64,000 bases of DNA from Aporrectodea caliginosa (lineage: Eukaryota; Annelida; Clitellata; Crassiclitellata; Lumbricidae): positions 182,501 through 246,500 of the forward strand of contig JACEVL010000941.1 in the NCBI GenBank assembly GCA_020284085.1. The letters are read 5' to 3'. The position numbers were made by a program, and so were the translations under genes. The notes beneath the pieces were generated by a model. It had not been told where the DNA came from. It worked only from the letters and a program-made list of their open reading frames with translations, and searched no databases. Shown piece after piece: positions 44,475 through 55,897 of this stretch. Positions within the stretch are counted from its first letter, which is position 1. Every line of letters begins with the position of its first letter.

Positions 44475-44645
44475 ACCACCACCACCACCACCACTCACCA
44501 CCACCACCACCACCACCACCACCACCACCACCACCACCACCACCACCACCACCACCACCACCACCACCACCACCACCACCACCACCACCACCACCACCAC
44601 TACCACTACTATACTACTATTACTATTACTATTACTATTATTACT
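44475..44645. repeat. (CCA)n microsatellite with (TAC)n/(TAT)n edge
   Basis: Long CCA/CAC run passing into TAC and TAT triplets. His, Pro and Thr homopolymer frames are artefacts. Confidence 0.97.
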
Positions 44646-45029
44646 ATTACTAACGCCGATGCAAAAATTAAAAGGGTCTGAAAAACCTGCGCAATGTGGG
44701 ATGGAAATAATTAGCCGGAAAGTCATGCTCTGGAAAGTACTTCAGACTGCAGGCGCATTATAAGTCTATTAATATTGTAGGCATCGCAGTGATCGAACAC
44801 TTGTTTATGCCAATTTATTCGCAATGATCAAAAGCCCTGGAGCAGATGGAAATGTCTCTGAAATTAAGTTTCCTGCCTGGTCATAAATTGTGCCAAACAA
44901 CGCCCGGTCCATGGAACCATCTGAGGCCGACGGGAACAATCGGAATGCTGGAGTTGCACTTATGAATTGTTAATTGCCAGATCTAATTTTCCGACAGTCC
45001 GCGGTTGGCCAGTTAATTGTGAAGATCCA
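44646..45029. other. anonymous sequence
   Basis: No feature recognised. Confidence 0.5.
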
Positions 45030-45500
45030 CACACAAAATAGCAGCAGAAGAAGAAGAAAGAAGAAGAGAGGAAGAGGAAGAGGAAGAGAAGGAAGATGAG
45101 GTAGAAGAGAAGGAAGAGGAGAAAGAAGAGGAAGAGGAAGAGAAGAAGGAAGGAGAAAGAAGAGGAAGAGGAAGAGGAAGAGGAAGGAGGTAGAAGAGAA
45201 GGAAGAGGAGAAAGAAGAGAGAAGAGGAAGAGAAGAGGAGAAGAGGAGGTAGAAGAGAAGGAAGAGGAGGAAAGAAGAGAAGGAAGAGGAAGAGAGGAGA
45301 AGAGAGGGGAGAGAGAGAGAGAAGAGAAGAAGAGGAAGAGAAGGAAGAAGAGAGAAGAGAAGGAAGAGGAGAAAGAAGAGAAGCAAGAAGAGAAAGAAGA
45401 GGACAAGGAAGAGGAGAAAGAAGAGGAAGAGGAGGAAGAAGAGCAAGGCGGGCGAGAACTAGAAGAACACGAAGGAGAAGGATAAGTAGGAGAGTTAGAA
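45030..45500. repeat. GAA/GAG/GGA polypurine tract
   Basis: About 430-470 bp of nearly uninterrupted purines on the plus strand, with imperfect internal repeats (GGAAGAGGAGAAAGAAGAG). Serine/Phe/Leu frames on the minus strand are artefacts. Confidence 0.95.
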
Positions 45501-47519
45501 GAAGAAAGAACCGAAGAAGATAATATTAGCGTAGTCCCTTAAGCTAAACCTAAGAGACAGCCATGAATGAGTATGAAGTTTCAGCGACTTCTTTTTGTTT
45601 GTCTCAGCATAATATTAGGACCATTGGCTAGTTCTCTTCCTCGTCCTCTAAGCCTAATATTCCCACATATAATTTTTTATGAGGTACGGTCAATGTACTC
45701 ATTTTGCATCTGAATTCATCAGGGGGCTCCAATAGAACAGAAATTTTCGATACATCTCTCTGCTCTAAAACTCCGACCTCTCGGTTCATAGCTCTCGTTC
45801 ATAGTTCTCGGTTAGCGTATCCTGATTGAGTCCGTTATCGTGTCAAAGCGCCCTTGTAACGGCATGTGCCGTGTTACGGCGCTGTTTGTCATATTCATCA
45901 TCATCATCATCATCATCATCATAGTCTAGGACGTTAGCCACTAAGCTGCGATACTATCGCGCAATCACTTCAGTTGACCAAGACCTCATTTTAGGCGAGC
46001 CTTCGACGGTAGCACATCGGAACCGACTCTGCAGATATAGATGTCAACAACGGGATCTCTGGGATCTGTTAGTGCCCAGAGCAGTCAAATGGCAGCCCAT
46101 GGGTGTAGATATGGAGGCTGATACCCTTCCACCCAGGCGTAACATTGGACTTTGGAAGGAAAATGGACGATCGTAACTGACCAAGTATGATTTAAGAATA
46201 GCTTTGGTGTTGGCGGGCCTTAAGGCCAGAGATGATTATGAAAGGCTGGATTCTGGTGGTCCCAGCAGTAACATCTCGATGGCTAGAGATAAACTTCGCC
46301 AATGCCGTTTTCTGATGGTGTCTGTCCAAAGCTTGGATTAAGGAGGAGGGCGAGGCTAATCATTTTTCTAATGCCACAACATCGTTAAACAGAAACTACC
46401 CCTAGCTAGGGATAATATCTGTGCTAAGGGCCTATATGCTGCGGCTAGGGATAGAGCTAGAGTTCTGAAGCCCTACACCTTAACTCGTGAATTAAACTAG
46501 TATGGATCCATAAACATAACCAGACCAATGAAACCAGTCTTGACTCTTGAATTGAACTTTGATAAAGTTAATAATTTAATCACAAATCTCATCTCTATTA
46601 TGTGGCATTTAAATATAGCCTTTAAGACCTACTCTTTACTGTATAATTCTAGTCTTCAGTCGAAATCCAATTGGTTGTAACTTCAACACCAACCAGCTGT
46701 GACCCAAGTCTTAAACAACCCAGGTTTGACCATATCCCTTTGAATGAATCCAACTTAATTCATCGCAATCTATTGTCATATACATTACAGTATTTTCGTT
46801 TATTGAAACCTGAGTGACAAACCGCAATCAGTGACAATGAAGGTGATGATAGTGTCAAGAGGTTCACATAAAATTTAATTAGAAATCAGGGTTAGGATTG
46901 CAGTTAAGAAATCTGAGTTAGGATTGCAGTTAAGAAATCTGAGTTAGGACTGCAGTTAATGGATAGATCTGGCTCCTGTAAGAATGACAATAATCCTTAC
47001 AGGAAAGCCAGACACATTCCTTCAAGCGATTGCTAAAAAGAGACAAAGAGAGGCAGAGAAGCTCATGTCACAGTTTTCTAGGCAACTTATTTTAAATTCA
47101 ACATCAATTCAAATTTTTAGTAATTATGTAATTCATTATATAATTAATCATAGAATGAATCAATTTTGAATTTCAGAATACATTAACACCAATTCAAAAT
47201 TATAAATTATATAATTCTTTATATAATTAATAAAATTAAATTAAATTATATAATTAATAAAATTTCAATTGATGTTAATGCATCTGAATATCTGATGAGT
47301 CTATCTCAAAGTGGCGCTATATAAATTTGCAGTTATACTTTCGTTTCGATGAGTCGGTATTCTTACTGGACGCGGTGCGAAAGAGTCGTTGTGAGGCAGT
47401 TGATCGGATCGGGACCTTCTCTTATTCGTCTTCTCCTCTGAGGTGCATTAACTGATGCTGGCGTTGTTTCGCTCTCTTGCGATCGTCGTTAGATGGTTCG
47501 CTGGACCTGAAGAAGCAGA
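45501..47519. other. anonymous sequence with small repeat ends
   Basis: 45845-45922: a GCGCC...GGCGCT hairpin with (ATC)n tail. 46791-46845: minus-strand LINE/SINE tail (TTTCGTTTATTGAAACCTGAG). 47310-47330: GGCGCTATATAAATT. AGGAAATCTGAGTTAGGATTGCAGTTAAG-like units repeat at 46890-46960. No gene recognised. Confidence 0.5.
46330..46397 (+). repeat. dispersed repeat GGATAAAGGAGGAGGGCGACG, copy 1
   Basis: GCTTGGATTAAGGAGGAGGG CGAGGCTAATCAT (split here), followed by CATCGTTAAACAG. Related copies at 55399-55477 and 57534-57610 are closer to each other than to this one. Confidence 0.65.
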
Positions 47520-48770
47520 GCGCAGCAGTCATAAAGAATGAACGACGGAAGGAGGAATGGAGGAGGCATGACGATGGAAGGACGGAAGGACGGACTGAGG
47601 AGTGATAGATAGAGGGAGGAATGGAAGATGGAAGGAGGAATGGAGGCATGGCGATGGAAGGACGGAAGGAGGGACTGAAGAATGACAGATAGAGGGAGGA
47701 ATGGCGGATGGAAGAAAGGTGGATTGAAGGATGGGATAAGGAATGGAAGGGAAGGATGGAAGGAAGGACTGAAGAATTACAGATAGAGGGAGGAATGGAG
47801 GATGGAAGCAAGGTAGATGGAAGGATGGAATAAGGAATAGAAGGGAAGGATGGAAGGAGGGACTGAAGAATGATAGATAGGGGAGGAATGAAGGATGGAA
47901 GAAAGGTAGATGGAAGGATGGAATAAGGAATGAAAGGGAAGGATGGAAGGAGGGACTGAAGAATGACAGATAGAGGAGGAATGGATAATGGAAGGTAGAT
48001 TGAAGGATGGAATAAGGAATGGAAGGGAAGGATGGAAGGAGGGACTGAAGAATGACAGACAGAGGGAGGAATGGAAGATGGAAGAAAGGTAGATGGAAGG
48101 ATGGAATAAGGATTGACAGGGAAGGACGGAAGGAGGGACTGAGGAGTGATAGAGGGAGGAATGGAGGATGGAAGGAAGGTAGATGGAAGGATGGAATAAG
48201 GAATGACAGGGAAGAAAGGAAGGAGGGACTGAAGAATTACAGATAGAGGGAGGAATGGAAGATGGAAGAAAGGTAGATGGAAGGATGGAATAAGGATTGA
48301 CAGGGAAGGACGGAAGGAGGGACTGAGGAGTGATAGATAGAGGGAGGAATGGAGGATGGAAGAAAGGTAGATGGAAGGATGGAATAAGGAATGACAGGGA
48401 AGGATGGAAGGAGGGATTGAGGAATGACAGCTGGAGGGAGGAATGGAGGATGGAAGGAAGGTAGATGGAAGGATGGAAGGATGGAAGGATGGAATAAGGA
48501 ATGGCAGGGAAGGACGGAAGGAGGAACTGAAGAATGATAGATAGGGGAGGAATGAAGGATGGAAGAAAGGTAGATGGAAGGATGGAATAAGAATGACATG
48601 ACAGGAAGGAAAGGAAGGATGGAATAAGGAGGCGAATATGGAACGAAAACTGGAAGAAGGAATGATAGATGGATGAATGGAGGATAGAAGGATGGAAGGA
48701 AGGAAGGAAGACTGAAGGATGTGATAAGGAGAGGAAGATGGCAGGAAGAGTGGAAGAAAGGGTGAAAAAC
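47520..48770. repeat. 93-bp minisatellite, about 12 units
   Basis: Landmark GACTGAAGAATGA recurs at 47593, 47673, 47767, 47861, 47954, 48043, 48138, 48228, 48321, 48415 and about 48525, spacing mostly 89-95 bp. Each unit is itself built of GGAT/GGAA/GAGG words. Proline/serine-rich minus-strand frames are artefacts. Confidence 0.92.
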
Positions 48771-49266
48771 TATGACGGAAGGATAGAAAGAGGAACGGAA
48801 TATCGAAAGAGGAAAGGAGAAGGACAGTGACTTACAAGAACGGTTCTTGAACACAGTGCAGCAATTCTACTGTTATCGTAGAAACTCCCTATAGTTAGGG
48901 AAGGAAAACATATCGAAAGACGAACAGATTGCCCGAGACAGAAAACGGAGAGACAAACAGACATACGGACAGAAAGCACAGACACCCAAGCAGAAAGATA
49001 GACGTACAGGCAGACACCCAAGCAGATAGATAGACGTACAGACAAATAGTGAGACGGCAAGTGTCCATACACAGGCAATGATGGATGACCTGTCAGAATG
49101 GCATCAATCATGACAATGTAAACGATAAATAGGTCTAAGTCTGACATGTAATTTTTTCTATGTAAACAACCAAGGCAAATTCCCCCATAATAGGTAAATA
49201 TTTAAATTCATCATATTCGATTTCAAATTAATTTTATTGACCGAAATATTGTGCAGTAGCATAGAT
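48771..49266. other. anonymous sequence with degenerate (GACA)n
   Basis: GACA-rich sequence at 48930-49060; no gene. Confidence 0.5.
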
Positions 49267-49629
49267 CAGAGGTTGTGAACCCTTACAAGGGTGCGCCGTG
49301 CGCGTATAAAGTGCCGTTAAATCATTTCTAAAATACCCTCGCGTGCCCCCTCGGAATTTTGCACGGTAGGCCTATATATTTATTTTTCTCATATAGGCCC
49401 TAGGTTTTAATTGACAAAGCGTTACAAACTGAAATAAAAGACATTTTTCAAAGATGCTTTTAGAAAGGTGTTGAAATAGAATCCTTCTTAAAGTAAAATG
49501 TAGATTCCTATAATAGAGTGATTGTGAATTTCGAAGTTTTAACACTTAGGTGACGCTCTGAATTCCACGCGCTCAATGTTTTTACGCGTGTCACTTTGGG
49601 TACGCTTTCCATGGGTTTGCCAACTCTTG
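49267..49629. mobile_element. possible hAT-type remnant
   Basis: The left end CAGAGGTTGTGAACCC and the right end on the minus strand CAAGAGTTGGCAAACCC resemble the CAGNGGTTNNCAAAC termini of some hAT families. No matching 8-bp duplication is visible and the interior is non-coding. Confidence 0.35.
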
Positions 49630-49795
49630 TATTGACCTATAGATCTATTATAGCCTAGTCGTTCATCAGAACAATTTAGTTAATGGTCAATGATAGGTCT
49701 TACACAATCAGTAATAGTATCCAATACATTCGCCTGTCGGCCAGCATTAGTTAAATGTATATTTTATGCATAGTGTACAATATATTAATAGTTAG

Positions 49796-49910
49796 CAACT
49801 TCTATAGCGCCGATTTCTAATGCAAAAGGTACCAACCGATGGCGCACCGTGCTTCAGCGGTTGATACTTTGTAACTTATATTAGAAAACGGCGCTGAGAC
49901 TGTTACAGTG
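49796..49910 (-). repeat. GGCGC-type repeat with inverted ends
   Basis: TAGCAACTTCTATAGCGCCG then ATTTCTAATGCA at the left; TATATTAGAAAACGGCGCTGAG at the right, an inverted partner. The left end equals the terminus that borders (TAA)n at 40.13 kb. Confidence 0.5.
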
Positions 49911-50742
49911 CGACATGGTGTAAAGTAAATGAGTGCTGAAATTTGTCAGACTCTGCATAATTATGAGGGAAGAGCACAAATAACACAACCAATGCTTAGC
50001 ACAAATACAGAATAACCAGAGTTTAAACAGTTCCTTAAATAGAGAATATTACTCGTGCTCAAACTCTTACTGTAGCCTATACACGAAAGACTATAGCTCT
50101 TGCAAGTGAAACATCTTGACTCATTCCTTCTATGCACATTCAATATATTGTTGCTAAACACTATCGATTGATGTATCCTTACAGCTTAGCGCTATAAATA
50201 GGAGTAAAAATTAGAATGCTTTTATGGGCTAGAGACCTGTTTTCATAGCATACATTCGCATTAAAATAAATTGTCGTTTCTGGCAGAATATTCGTATTCT
50301 TCGCATCCGATAAATATTGTTTGACGACAGTATACTGCATGCGGCCAGCGATCGTATCTTTCCTATTGGATCCTATGTATACACACTTTGTCTGATGTTC
50401 GGATATAAAGTTGGATCTGAGCGAACGATCTAGGATAACAGTCCGAGATGAATTTCAATTGTTTCTATACTGAATCATAAATCCACAGATGGTGTGAGCT
50501 TGTCTCGTTTATCTGGTAGAGAATCAGGTAGACCTCGCACAATAATTATTCCCTCGCAATCCTATACCTTCTGTTGCTGCCCTTCCTGTATCACCTTCTC
50601 TGTCTCTGTCTCTGCCTCTGTCTCTGTCTCTGTCTGTCTCTGTCTGTCTCTCTGTCTGTCTCTGTCTTTCTGTCTCTGTCTCGCTCTCCATCTATCTCTC
50701 TTTCACGCTCTCTCTGTGTCTCTGTCTCGGTCTGTATGTCTC

Positions 50743-50780
<38 letters not shown>

Positions 50781-50920
50781 GTTCCTTACAGTACTTTCGA
50801 TGCATGTGTCTTTGTTAATTAATTAAGTACATGCATTTTGGATGACTCAATAAAAACCAGTCAAAACAACAATAGCAGTGCACCTAAATCATCTGGCGAG
50901 TTACTGAGCCTTGTAAATAT

Positions 50921-50992
<72 letters not shown>

Positions 50993-51000
50993 GAGGCGAT
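49911..51000. other. anonymous sequence with (TCTG)n and (TA)n
   Basis: Degenerate CTGT run at 50586-50777; (TA)n at 50931-50990. No gene. Confidence 0.6.
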
Positions 51001-51005
51001 TGTGG

Positions 51006-51364
51006 CTATAGTTGAGTTATCTGTAAGAAAAACCATAGTTCGAGGCTATTTGTTTTACAGACGTTTAAGCCGATGCAAGAAGCTCTTAAACGTCTCTTCC
51101 TTGTGAATCCTGAGGGCGTCTTAAACGATTTCCATCTGCAGTGGCCTCTGGATGAATTGTTCACTGTCGTTGCTAGAAACCTTTTCCATGTCATGGCAAT
51201 CTTCCCACGGACGTTCTTACAAGTGTCAACATCGACCTTCCATTTCCAATACTTCGGTTTCTCTTCAAAGATGCACCACTGTATCAGACTATTTGAAACA
51301 TTTGCAGTCGGCAGCGATCTTGAGGAACTTAAAACGGATATAGATCCTATTTATCGCGTATAAA
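51006..51364 (-). other. unrecognised open region, open on both strands
   Basis: The minus strand has about 118 codons without a stop (internal Met near 51194), Lys/Arg/Trp-rich. The plus strand is open for 96 codons from 51073. Neither resembles a known family to me, and no good splice sites border it. It could be an exon or retroelement piece. Confidence 0.25.
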
Positions 51365-53676
51365 TCTACATTGAACGTCTGCTTGTGTGTAACAAGACAT
51401 GTCTAGATAAATAATATCTTATAATACTTAATATCATACATTAAGAAGTAGTTAAGTGATTTTATGCGGCTCCCATAAGGCATAATATCGTGTCCAGCTA
51501 CATGCATCCTCTGATTCATTGACTAACACGTAGCTTTATCGTTTAGACTTAACCGTACTATAGTTGTCCATGACCTGCAAAATTTCTTTGTAATTATAAA
51601 ATGTATGCGCTAGTTCTTCTTAAATCGATTTGACTTGAGCTCGGTCGAAAATAGCAGTAGGTTTTAAAACAATGATTAAATTAATTAGGGCCTAATTAAA
51701 ATTCATAAAGGAAAGGTTACTTATTTCTGTTACATAGTTTGAGTTCAAATTTAAATATAGATCTATCGGGTTCCGCTTGCCTCGCAATTCTCACAAATTT
51801 TCAGAAAAGTGTTCTCATGGTAAATATCCATTTGATAGTGATTGAAATCTCATGTTGCAAATGCAATAGGAGTTAAGGTTACTCAGTTAACTTAAAAAGT
51901 TTTCTTTCTTAACATGAAACCATCAACTATAATCTTCAACCTTCTGGCGCTGACAATTGACAACATAAAGCGCGCCAAAGAAGTAGCTCGCTACTTGTTC
52001 TTCTGTACATGTTGTCGTCCTTACAATTACATTTGCAATTTCATTTACTATTATATTTTCAATTACATTTGCAAATACAGTTAAAATTACAATTACCGTT
52101 ACAATTACAATTACAGCAACAGTTACATTTACATTTACAATTGCAGTTACAGTTACAATTACGTTGACAGTTATATTTACAATTACGTTTGCAATTGCAA
52201 TGCACGAAAAAGCAAGCTATATATGTATTTAAAGGCACAGTGTAAATTTTTACAATTAAATTTGCATTTATGACTAGATTTTGTCATGATCGCTACTAAG
52301 CTTAGGCGATTGCAGAGAAAGAAGAACCCAATAACCTGCTTTGCACGCTTGTTAGGAGAGGCATCGCTCTGCAAGGATTATTCCCAGTTGTTGTCTTTTT
52401 TAAAAGAAACGCATCAGTTTGGACAACGAACGCACGAGCAAATGGCTCGCGTTCTACCAATCAGCCATCACAATAATCACATGCATCTATCTCAGGATGT
52501 TTCGTGTTTGCCCAAATGCACCGATACCCGTAGGGATTGTCATGACTTGAAAGCCCTTCGGTGCAGAAGGAAGGAGAGGAAATAGAAGGCTCTATGCGTC
52601 CTCGGGAGCAGCCAGGGCAGAGGCATTATGGAATCCCGTCTCAATTAGAGGGTCAACTCGGTGCTAAGGAACCGAGACAATCATAGTCCCATCAACAGAC
52701 AACGGGGGTCATATAGCCAACGCCGATTCCAACCACTTCCATGAATGTAGAGCAGAGAAATTGATCATGAACCACTTTTGCTCTCTTGTTATCTGCCCAT
52801 TGTAGAGCTAATCGTACTTAACCCATACGAGTAAATGTCCACTTTTTAAATAGCGACCGCTTGGCACCGATGCTGATAATGTTTAACGAATTTATGGAGA
52901 TCCTTCACCATCGCTGCCCGTATGAATGGCTACACGCTATTTAAGGCCTCCGAACACATGGACCATGAGAATTAAAATCTGAAATATGCGAAGAGCAGTC
53001 GACGAACTGACATCTGCAAGATTGTATTGTATTTTCGTTTATTTAAAACTGGCTGTCATAACGCAGCCAACGACAAAAGTGCGTAACTAATGGTTATTAT
53101 GAAGGAGCTAAGACTAATTATAGATATGGATAATGTTGATAGATCTATACTGGATAATGTATTGTTAATGTATTGAATTGTTGTATGGAATGTAAGACCA
53201 CACAGGGCAGCTAGTAAGAGAGATGCCGCGCCTTAACGTACGTCCTAACCTATGTAGCTAACAGGCAGCGTGTATATATATATAATAATTTATATATATA
53301 TGTATGTATATATCGAAAATGTACAATTACAACGGGATGCTTCTTTTACTGCATGTATATCTTGTACATCTATTGGACAATCTAATCAAAGCTAATCTCA
53401 TATAATGAATTCTATGGCGCCGTTATCATCAAGTATTAATTGATCATTCGCAATAATTCAACACCGCAACCAGTGAAACGCATACAACCGCAGCCTCTCT
53501 CGCACCTGCCTTGTGGACATGAATGGCCTTCGCCGCATTCGATATATATATATATATACATACATATACATATATATATACTCGATTTTGAAACAGCCTC
53601 CACTGTAGCTACCAGGTCTCCATTGTCCACTCCACACTCCAAGAATTATTACTGTAATTCGTTTTCCTGAACATCG
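51365..53676. other. anonymous sequence with (ATTACA)n and a retroposon tail
   Basis: 52025-52200 is a degenerate hexamer array of ATTACA/TTTACA. 53024-53080 is a minus-strand tail (TTTCGTTTATTTAAAACTGG). 53400-53420 has TTCTATGGCGCCG. (TA)n at 53275-53310 and 53541-53580. No gene recognised. Confidence 0.5.
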
Positions 53677-54260
53677 TATCCACCAAAGCATTCCAACTCA
53701 TCTAAAATTCTCTCGCCCGAGCTGTCACCAAGACACGCAAGTATCATCCCTATCCTTAAATCCTGAAAATCCCTGATCGCATTCATTTCAAAGTTCTATC
53801 ACTGGCCTCTGGCTCTCTTTAACGATCCCGACCCAAGTACTACCTTCGAGAAATGTTCACCATCCAGTCACCCTCTCTACCAGATCCTCCTCCTCCTCCT
53901 TTTTTGTCTCCTCTTCCTCCCCCTCCTCCTCCTCCTCCTCTTCCTCACTCTTTCGCATCCTCCAATCACGATTCACCTTAAGTTGTCTAATTGATCCATA
54001 TTCAACACTGTACCCGGGCACCACAACTCTTCAATGATCTCCCTCCTGAATTCTCGAAATTCTCCTTTCATCCACCAATCTCGCCGCTCTATCATCTGCC
54101 TACCATCTTATCATCGGCCTTCAACCTCCTCTATCTGTCACCCCTAGGATTTCCAATTCAAATTAAAGTTTTACTTCTTCAGGAATTCCTCCCCTGATCA
54201 ACCCATCCCCACCGCTCTTCAGTCTCTCTCGTTCTAAACGAAACCCGCCTTATTAGCAGC
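53677..54260 (+). pseudogene. L2-type LINE reverse-transcriptase C-terminal region, decayed
   Basis: Reading across stops and shifts, the order of conserved blocks is that of L2/CR1-like proteins: NSLARAVTKTRKYHP, LKIPDRIHFKVLSLA, YYLREMF, a Ser-rich stretch widened by (TCC)n (53885-53945), APQLFNDLPPEFS, then FQFKLKFYFFR before the end. The catalytic part lies upstream and is absent. This is an old, non-functional fragment. Confidence 0.65.
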
Positions 54261-54324
54261 TCGTCTGCCTCCTCTCTCTGATTCTCTTCATTTGATATCT
54301 GTGGACAACCCATCTAACAGGACA

Positions 54325-54690
54325 TCTGTAAGTCTGTCTATCTATTATTGGTCTGTCTTCTATGTGTCTTTCTGCCGGTCTGTCTGTATATCAGTAGGTC
54401 TACCTGTCTATCAGTCTGTCTATCAGCCTATCAGTCTATCAGTCTGACTGCTGTCTATCTATCAGCCTGTATGTCTGTCTGTCTGTCTATATTTCTGTCT
54501 ATCAGCCTGTCTATCAGCCTATCAGTCTATCAGTCTGTCTGTTTGTCTGTCTGTCTATCAATCTAGCAGTCTATCAGTCTGTCTGTTTGTCTGCCTGTCT
54601 ATCAATCTAGCATTCTATCGGTCTGTCTGTCTGTCAGTCAGTCCCTAGGTCAAGTCTGTCTGTCTGCTGTATTTCTCTCGGTCTGTCTGG
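54325..54690. repeat. degenerate (CTGT)/(CTAT) field
   Basis: CTGT, CTAT and CAGT tetramers, with a nested 60-bp-scale repeat (CAGCCTATCAGTCTATCAGTC). Confidence 0.9.
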
Positions 54691-55398
54691 TTTCTAAATG
54701 CATTATGTGCCTGTGTTTTGTGTATATGTCTGCCTGTCTGATCTAGAGCTCCAAGTTACTGCACGCCTCTGTTGTATACTCTGGCGTCTTGAGCTACTGG
54801 ACCATATTATACTGGACTTAGGGACGTCGACCAGTAATTGACTTAATCAAAATATTTGCATAATGACCGCCGTGGGGACTGACGAACTGTACGAGCGGGA
54901 CACATGGAGTGATCCGAAATGGGACCTACTTAGCATGACAAACTGCGTGATCAAAAATGGCGTTGCTTACAATGATAAAGTGATCCAAAATGGCGTCTGC
55001 ACGTCATTACAAACTACGTGCCCCAAAATGGCTTCTGTTTACTTATCGTTGTAGACATTAGCTTTCTTTTCACTTCATCCATTCTCTTATAGCCTACGTG
55101 CGTATCTTTATAATACTTTATGATATTAATAATTCTTATTTATCTAAAGTAACTATGCTACTTAAGCTTACACATTTCATGTAATATCTACTATATATAT
55201 ATATTCGTTTTATTGAGAGAAACAATCTGACAAAAACGCAGAAATGCTAACACGAGTGATAATGGATAATAAAAGTTAACTAGAAAAGTTTAAAATAAAC
55301 TAGTTAATATTTTTATACAAGGATCTGGGAATAAATTGAGAGTTGTCTTTGGGTGGGAGAGTATGACTGTTCTACTGGCCGTGTATACGCTGCAGGTA
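54691..55398. other. anonymous sequence with small minisatellite and tail
   Basis: 54910-55040: about four diverged units of GTGATCCAAAATGGCGT plus spacer. 55203-55250: minus-strand retroposon tail (TTCGTTTTATTGAGAGAAAC). No gene. Confidence 0.5.
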
Positions 55399-55477
55399 GT
55401 GTCATTCCCAGGCCTGGATAAAGGAGGAGGGCGACGCTAATCATCTTTGTTATGGCAGAGCGTCGTTGAACAGCCAC
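55399..55477 (+). repeat. dispersed repeat GGATAAAGGAGGAGGGCGACG, copy 2
   Basis: Shares CCTGGATAAAGGAGGAGGGC and GACGCTAAT exactly with 57541-57573, and GTC-TTCCCA just before it. Confidence 0.7.
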
Positions 55478-55662
55478 TAACCATATCATACATACTTAAT
55501 ATCATGATCCGGTTATACATCATATAACCTGCACCTGTTCCAATCCTCTGTATTATAGATCGCCATTCTTAAGGTAATTGGATCTGAGGGCCTTTCAGGG
55601 GTTTCATCTTTTTTAGTACGATGACAGTAAAGTTCTTGAATATGAAAGGCGATACTTCTATG

Positions 55663-55664
<2 letters not shown>

Positions 55665-55745
<81 letters not shown>
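55665..55745. repeat. (CA)n microsatellite
   Basis: Uninterrupted CA run of about 80 bp. Confidence 0.97.
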
Positions 55746-55748
<3 letters not shown>

Positions 55749-55897
55749 TGGGATAGTAATATTGTTGGTAATAATTGAAAAACCACATTGCTTATAATAT
55801 TGCATGCTTTATTATTAAAGAAATCTTTGTATGCATGGACAATGTCCATATTATATGGACATTGCATATGCATACACTAGAGGCTCTGGGTAGGCGC

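Noticed and set aside
47422..48854. Proline/serine/histidine-rich frames, 129 and 205 codons
   Set aside because: Translation of the 93-bp minisatellite on its minus strand.
51006..51364. Possible coding exon, open on both strands
   Set aside because: Not recognisable and without good splice sites; kept only as an unrecognised open region.
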